From Amaranthus tricolor (lineage: Eukaryota > Streptophyta > Magnoliopsida > Caryophyllales > Amaranthaceae): a stretch of 64,000 nt of DNA. The translations under genes and the position numbers were made by a program. The stretch covers positions 21,420,752-21,484,751 of the forward strand of contig NC_080055.1 of NCBI RefSeq assembly GCF_026212465.1, read 5' to 3'. Positions within the stretch are counted from its first letter, which is position 1. Each line of letters begins with the position of its first letter. Under the pieces are notes generated by a model. The model searched no databases and had not been told where the DNA came from. It worked only from the letters and a program-made list of their open reading frames with translations. Of the stretch, positions 58,179 through 64,000 are shown one piece after another.

Positions 58179-58494
58179 CGGCCTGTTTGGTTGGTGGTAT
58201 TAAACAATGATAATGGGAATGAAAACTAGTGTAATTTTGGTTTTGAAAATTTTCTTGGCTACCTTGATGGCATGCTTGTCCAACTTCAATTATCTCATTT
58301 TTCTTCATAAAATTTATTCCAATGCATTATCATTAAGAGAGATGTATTAGGTGGTAATGAAAATTTGTAAATAAAAATTTTTTTTAGTGATTAAAGTTTC
58401 ATCACCATGGGAATGAAATCAAAGCTTTTGATGAAAATTTATACTATAAATCATTTTCATTACCACCATTTAGTAACAATAACCGAACGGGCCG
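58179..58494. mobile_element. PIF/Harbinger-like (Tourist-type) MITE, 316 bp
   Basis: Flanked by TAA on both sides (58176-58178 and 58495-58497). The ends are CGGCCTGTTTGGTT and the inverse CGGCCCGTTCGGTT. The interior has AATGATAATGGGAATGAAAA-type words. The TAA duplication and GGCCTGTTTGG ends fit the Tourist group. Confidence 0.8.
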
Positions 58495-58497
58495 TAA

Positions 58498-59133
58498 AAG
58501 TACTTAATCATGATTGATCTGAGGTGATATTTTTAGCATGGTTCTCAAAGCTGTAGTATTGGAACAATTAAGAGTTTGAGACTCGAGAATAGATTTCCAT
58601 CTGCATTAATCTTTGTATGCATGATAAGTTAAATTGTGAACGTTATCCCACCCTTCTAATTCTGTCTATATTTTGGGATTGACATTATCAGTTATTCATG
58701 CGAGATTACAACTTATGAGCCTATAAAAATATACCTGTTCCTTTCTTACGTACATTCTTAAAAATCTGTGAGAATATCGTGTATTTTTATGATCTCTTTG
58801 TCAGCTTTGAGAAGGTTGTATGATCCATGTTCTAGAAGATTCTGCTAGGCTTCTGTTTTATAGCATATTGCAGTATTCCAAATCAAATCTTGCCTTTCCC
58901 TACTCCTACATCATCGGATTGATCTGACCAGGGGTGATGTATTTAGCCGAGATCATCTGATTCCATCTGGCATCTTCCTTGATGTTTGGTTTGTCCTACT
59001 CCTACATCGTATGGATATGACACGGTAAAGCATGGAAGTAATACCACCATTTTTATTACCTCTGTATTTAGGAAACAGTATCGTCTTGATGTTTGCTAAT
59101 AGCGTGTTTGATTTATTTTCAACACGTTATGCT
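58498..59133. other. Intergenic stretch
   Basis: No feature recognised. The words TCCTACTCCTACATC and TTGATGTTTG recur (about 58899, 58998 and 58979, 59089), suggesting a small local duplication. Confidence 0.35.
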
Positions 59134-59539
59134 CACGAAAATTTGAAATGAGTAGGCAAAAAAATATAAAAAATTCACATAATAGCCAAAGTTTTAAATT
59201 ATTTTTCAAGATAAGCAGTTTATTCTCAAACTTGTGGCTTGGAGCTGTTCGCTGTTAGTAACAGCGAACAATTGCAGGGTAAAATTTAAAACTGTTACGT
59301 TTTAAGGGTTTTCTCTTCCTATTCTGCGGGTAAAAAGGGTTAAAATCTTTGTTCGCTGTTAGTATCAGCGAACAAAGACCTTGACTTTTTTGACCAAGCT
59401 TCTCTGTTCGCTGTTAGTAACAGCGAACAAGTCGAATCTCTGCTTTGAGAAAAAATTGCTTATCTTGGAAAATAGTTTGAAACTTTGGCTATTATGTGAA
59501 TTTTTAATATTTTTTTGATTAATCATTTCAAATTTTCTG
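59134..59539. mobile_element. Fold-back element with three internal palindromes, about 406 bp
   Basis: Inverted arms of about 90 bases include AAAATTTGAAATGA at the tips and TTCACATAATAGCCAAAGTTT further in (59135-59220 and 59456-59538). Between them lie three copies of the perfect or near-perfect palindrome TCGCTGTTAGTAACAGCGA at about 59249, 59350 and 59408 (the middle copy has TATC for TAAC). No ORF. No clear target duplication was found. Confidence 0.8.
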
Positions 59540-60515
59540 TTTATTTCAGTTTTCTCCTAGAGCTGACCAGTTCGGCCAGGCCCAAAACATTTCCTGAAAA
59601 GCGAAGCTTGAGCCCTGAATAATGCTTTGGGATCATGGTTATTAAAATCATAATTCTGATTTACGATTCTAAGATACAAAAATAAGTTAGTGATTCGTAT
59701 CGTAGCTAGAATCATGAGTCGATAGAATCTTACAATTCTAATTAAAATTACAATTTGTTGATGTAGAATCATAACACAATTCTACGATCCTACGTTTTTA
59801 CTATTCGATTCTACAAATTTATTCTAATTTTTTTTACAGTTTTTCTTATGTACCATCTTTCCTTAATTTTTCTTACAGTTTAATGATTCATTATCATAAT
59901 TTTTAAAAAATAAACTTTTTCATCGATATGAAGATTTAAACTAATTATTAAATACTATTATTTCATTGTTAAAAATAAAGTGAATGAAAATTTAATTAAT
60001 AAACTTAAACTTTTAAGGTGAATAATTATGACTAGATAACAAATTTAAGTTTATTGTAGAATCTTACAATTTTATGATTTGATTTTATAAGTCTGAACGA
60101 TTTCAAGTAGAATCTCAATTTTAACAACTTAGTTTGGGATGGTGAGTTGAACGCCCACCCTTGTCTAGTCCTTATGCACATAATGTAGCTCTAGTTAGGG
60201 TCGTATTCCAACGAGTGACTGGCGAGGTTAGAGGTAGAAACAGCGTTAGATACTTGAGTTCTTTTTGCTTAGATGATAGAAAATGACCTTCGTTTGGATC
60301 AGAGAGTAAGGTTGTGGTGATGTGGGCTGGTTCAGTGATGATGAAATTTGCCCTTGCTGTTCCTTTTCTGATGCATCCATATACATGCGTCATGGTGATA
60401 TGTCGAGTTTTTTAGTTTATGAACCGATGAACAAGAACACATTGAGCTTTGAGAACTACAATGCTCTTCAAGTGATCTTCACGCTGCAATTTAAGGCTTT
60501 CTGGGTGCAGCGCCT
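59540..60515. other. Intergenic stretch with small ORFs
   Basis: Contains repeated GATTCTACGATTC-like words (59650-59830) and small overlapping ORFs at 60172-60573 on both strands without recognisable domains. No gene is called. Confidence 0.35.
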
Positions 60516-60642
60516 CTTATATGAGACCGTCTTACCGAGAGACGAGTCCATACAAAAGGTTTATTTATGCTAAAAGTTTCTTCTATTGGCCTATTTAACC
60601 TTAATATGAGACGCGTCTTACGGTAAAACAGTCTCATACAAG
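60516..60642. mobile_element. Small MITE-like inverted repeat, 127 bp
   Basis: The left end is CTTATATGAGACCGTCTTAC and the inverse right end is CTTGTATGAGACTGTTTTAC. Similar CGTCTCATCATAAGACAG words occur at 8282-8310. No target duplication is assigned. Confidence 0.6.
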
Positions 60643-62140
60643 AATTTGTATTATGCTATTCTGGGTTTGTGTTTCTCATCACATTGCTCAGTCATGATTG
60701 TTTTTAAACATAATTTACGGTTAAATCCTAGGTCTAGTAGCACATTTTGACTAAGTTGACCCTTTTTTTTTTTTTAATTTTTTTTTAAATATATTACATC
60801 TTTATAATTTTATTTTTCAGTGGGTTATTAATTTATTCATGTTATTGACAGAGTATGATGTAATACACCATGATGTTGATGAGTAGGGTCAAAGGGACCA
60901 TGAAATTTAAATGTAGTCTTGATAATTATGTTTCTACTAAAAAAATTAAATTATAGTTTAATAAAATAATATTGATTGATATTGTATTACATATGCATTT
61001 TATAATCAGTCTTCCATTTACGACAACGATATATAGTTACAATAAATGTTGAATAAAACTAATAAATCTTGAACCAAAATAATTACTATTCACTATAATG
61101 TTTGTTAACAATTGTTAAGTATTAATAAATTAATAGAGACCATTAAATTGTGTGGATAAGATTAAAAGTAAGAAAATATAAGAAAATATGTGAATAAAAA
61201 TTAAAGTAATTGATGAGAAAACTATCTTAAATAGAAATATTGTAAAGTTAAAAATGTAGATTAAAATAAAAAGTATGATAATTTCATAGGGTTAATGGGA
61301 GTAATAGTTTTTATGATAAATCTTAAACAAAACTATTTATTAATCAGTATGACACAAAACTAATTACAATTATAAAAAGAATCAAATTTAAACAAATAAT
61401 AACTATTATAAATCTTAAACAAAACTAATAAATCTTAAACAATAATGTTAGTTAATAAGTTACAACAATAATAAATAATAATAATAATTTTTAAAATAAA
61501 TCTTGAACAAAACTATTTATTAATTACTTGTTTTAATCAAAACTCATACAATAATAAAAAATAATTATATATTAACAAATAATAATAATGATCATCACAA
61601 TATTTTAAAAAATCAATTTTTAAAAAGAAATCTTAAAAGAAAACTAATATTTTAAACCAAAGCAATTAATATTCACTATACACAATAATGTTCGTTAACA
61701 ATGATATATGATAATTATTTTTACTTACACTACTATTAAATTCCTCTTGATATAAAGTTTTCATTAAAATAATTAATAATTACAACACTTATCATTTAAA
61801 ATAAATAATAATTGTAATTGTAATAATAAGAATAGTTACACATTTTGTTAGATTTGTTTTGATGTAAAGTTTTTTAATATATAAAGTTTACATTTTTCAT
61901 AATCTTTACTTATAAATATTAAGACTTAAATTTTTTTAAAAATATATACAAAAAGTAAAATTAATAAATAAAAAGACGCAGAGGAAATATTAAACATTTA
62001 ACATCTATAGATAGATGTTGGAACTTGGAAGGGGAGAGGGGTGATTGTCAATATCAAATTAAAGCCAGTGTGAGTCGCATCATGTAAAGCAACGCGTACC
62101 CCGTGAATTTCATTCATTCATTCATTCATTCTTACTATTG
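60643..62140. other. Very AT-rich stretch with degenerate internal repeats
   Basis: Words such as AAATCTTGAACCAAAA, AATCTTAAACAAAACTA and TATTCACTATA...AATGTTYGTTAACAA recur between about 60960 and 61720, so the region is a decayed tandem or dispersed repeat. A CATT microsatellite lies at about 62110-62130. No gene is seen. Confidence 0.45.
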
Positions 62141-62143
62141 CTC

Positions 62144-62148
62144 TGCCC

Positions 62149-62230
<82 letters not shown>
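62144..62230. repeat. Compound CA/TA microsatellite
   Basis: CA repeats (about 62148-62166) pass straight into TA repeats (to 62230). Confidence 0.95.
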
Positions 62231-62233
<3 letters not shown>

Positions 62234-62439
62234 CAATTTGAGGGATCTTGAAAATGAAAAGGATAAGAAGGTTTCTATTCTCTTGATAAAATAAAAAATC
62301 TATAGTCATGATTGAGCCAAAAACAAATAATAGTAAAAGTAACTATGACATAAATTTTTAGAATGTTCTTACTTCATAACATAATATCTTTTTTTTGTAT
62401 ATATAGTAAGAAAACAAAATCAAACAAAAATCCTTCTTC

Positions 62440-62728
62440 AGATCAGCTGAAAACTACGAAAGTGGTGAAAACTGAAAACCAGACTGATATGTACATATTG
62501 CGGCAAAAGGTGTACAAACTATCTTATAAGGTGTACATATTTTTTTGAAGGAAAAAGTTCATATTATTTACAAAAATGCCATATGAATACACTTTTTAAA
62601 CATGTATGTACACCTTTTAGAAAATGTCTAATTATTTAAAATAATGTCAATGAAATATGTACACTATTTAACCTTTTATTTATACCGTTTTCAGTTTTTA
62701 CCACTTTAATTGATTTTCACACGATCCA
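62440..62728. mobile_element. Probable MITE with AAAGTGGTRAAAACTGAAAAC inverted arms
   Basis: The left arm (GATCAGCTGAAAAC...AAAGTGGTGAAAACTG) and the inverted right arm (GATCGTGTGAAAATC...AAAGTGGTAAAAACTG) match over about 45 bases with small gaps. Inside, GGTGTACA words appear in both orientations. No certain target duplication. Confidence 0.55.
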
Positions 62729-63013
62729 AAAACCATATATATATATATATATATATAATCCATCATTAAAGCCATTAATTAGTAACGTTACTACCTAGAA
62801 TACCTAATTTAATCTGTTTTTTTTACGAAAGATTATTTTACATAAGATTGTTTTATCATGGAGGTATTGGATTGTTTTATCATGGGGATATACGATTGTA
62901 ACAATCTACTAGCACAATTTTTTGACAGTATCGATAATGTTCTAAAGAAAATGAGAATCTAACGATTTTTTGGCAACATTGCTCATGCAATTTTGCAGTT
63001 ATTTAACATATTA

Positions 63014-63268
63014 CTCCCTCCTATTCAGCTGAACTGTCCCATTTGACTTTTCACACTTGCCGAGGCAACATTTTAACTCTTAATATCTCAAATTATGCTT
63101 AATTAAAAATTATAAAAAGTTGATATTAATAATCCTTGTATTGAGACAAATCAAACAAGATCCCATATGACTATGTTTTAACTTATAGATTAAGAGTAAA
63201 ATACAAATTAAGAGTGATAAGTAAATAGTGCCAAAAAAAATGGGACAATTCAGCTGAATAGGAGGTAG
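63014..63268. mobile_element. Stowaway-like MITE, 255 bp, family 2
   Basis: Flanked by TA (63012-63013 and 63269-63270). The left end is CTCCCTCCTATTCAGCTG and the right end CAGCTGAATAGGAGGTAG is its inverse with one change. Same family as 28346-28618, and related to the ends of the mariner-like element at 14820. Confidence 0.87.
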
Positions 63269-63270
63269 TA

Positions 63271-64000
63271 TTTTTTAATTATATTTTATTTCGTAATTAT
63301 ATGTTTAAATATTGGTGTTTTAGATTTCATAATTAGAGGAGCGTTGTTTACTCTTAAAAGTGACAGATATTGAAGTAGTTCATTCCAAAGTCACAGGAGT
63401 ATTGTTTACGCTTGAAATTAACAAATAGGAGAATTTTTCTGGGCTATCATTTACATGACTAAACACTTATTAGAAAGTAAAATGCAAGAACATGAATTTC
63501 TTTGGTCCACAACGTCATCCGACTATAAAATAAATTAATCGAGACTATATGATACTCAAGTTTCATTGACTACTCTCAAATCATAATTTATAAGTTATAA
63601 TAATAATTATCATATGCTTTGTGTTAATTGATATTATTATTAGTTTTTACACCAAATTAATGTGTTAATTGATATTAAATATCTTTTAACGTGTATGATA
63701 AATATCATAAAACATTAATATAATGAAAAATATGTATTAAGATGAATTAAATAAAATTACACTAAACTATTTTTTTATAAAATTTTTAAAAAATTATCAT
63801 ATAAAATTAATTGATGAATAATTTTTATTATTCAAGTATAATTATAAATTAATTGATAATACATACATATCTATAACTAACTATGTTGTATGATATGACT
63901 TATTACATGATTCAAATTTATGAGATTTTTGATACTCAAAAACAACTTTAATTTGCAAAATTATAAATGAAATCATATACATAAACATGCATGTTCGACT
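63271..64000. other. AT-rich intergenic end of the window
   Basis: Nothing recognisable beyond short repeats such as TGTGTTAATTGATATTA (twice, about 63621 and 63660). Confidence 0.4.

Noticed and set aside
62118..62309. 63-aa - ORF with a Tyr/Ile run
   Set aside because: Caused by the CA/TA microsatellite.

Overview
This is a plant nuclear window, almost certainly from a eudicot. The evidence is spliced genes with GT-AG introns, a TPLATE-complex gene, a plant-type U5 snRNA promoter, and a dense load of AT-rich plant transposons. The mariner-like element, MITE families and repeats would suit Caryophyllales (Amaranthaceae/Chenopodiaceae), but that is an impression from family resemblance, not a demonstrated placement.

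Only three ordinary host genes are convincing. A small DUF688-type gene lies at 159-824 (+). A 15-exon ADIP/SSX2IP/Msd1-like coiled-coil gene lies at 34407-42518 (-). An uninterrupted TML gene (TPLATE-complex muniscin-like endocytosis subunit) lies at 51781-53706 (+). From memory, the last two are also close neighbours on Arabidopsis chromosome 5, so this is probably a small conserved synteny block swollen by insertions.

The first half (1.1-28.7 kb) is a nest of DNA transposons. A broken hAT copy (1.1-2.5 kb) is followed by two related Mutator-like elements: copy A (about 2.5-13.5 kb) and a truncated copy B (about 23.2-28.7 kb). Both have a plant mobile domain (PMD) gene facing a MULE transposase that carries a SWIM finger and a C-terminal OTU cysteine-protease-like domain. 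The PMD gene of copy B is intact (611 aa, three exons), while both transposases are dead. Between them lie a 4-kb mariner-like element with a second, intact spliced gene (14.8-18.8 kb), several Stowaway-like MITEs, a 1.25-kb non-autonomous MULE with a perfect 9-bp target duplication, and a Cassandra-type solo LTR carrying 5S rRNA-like sequence with a 5-bp target duplication.

The middle (28.7-33.3 kb) holds a probable non-autonomous Helitron built from about 299-bp tandem units. It is invaded by a hAT element that contains a U5 snRNA gene (- strand) with three 59-bp tandem promoter units, and next to it a 795-bp TA microsatellite whose interruptions switch strand halfway.

The right part carries a recently inserted Copia element (45175-50404; 184-bp LTRs with one difference and an AGTAC target duplication) whose gag-pol is nevertheless broken, a decayed RTE-type LINE (55.5-56.9 kb), a fold-back element with three internal palindromes (59.1-59.5 kb), and further MITEs. 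The strongest candidates for something little described are the PMD plus OTU-transposase MULE, the second gene of the mariner-like element, and the U5 snRNA gene inside a hAT element.
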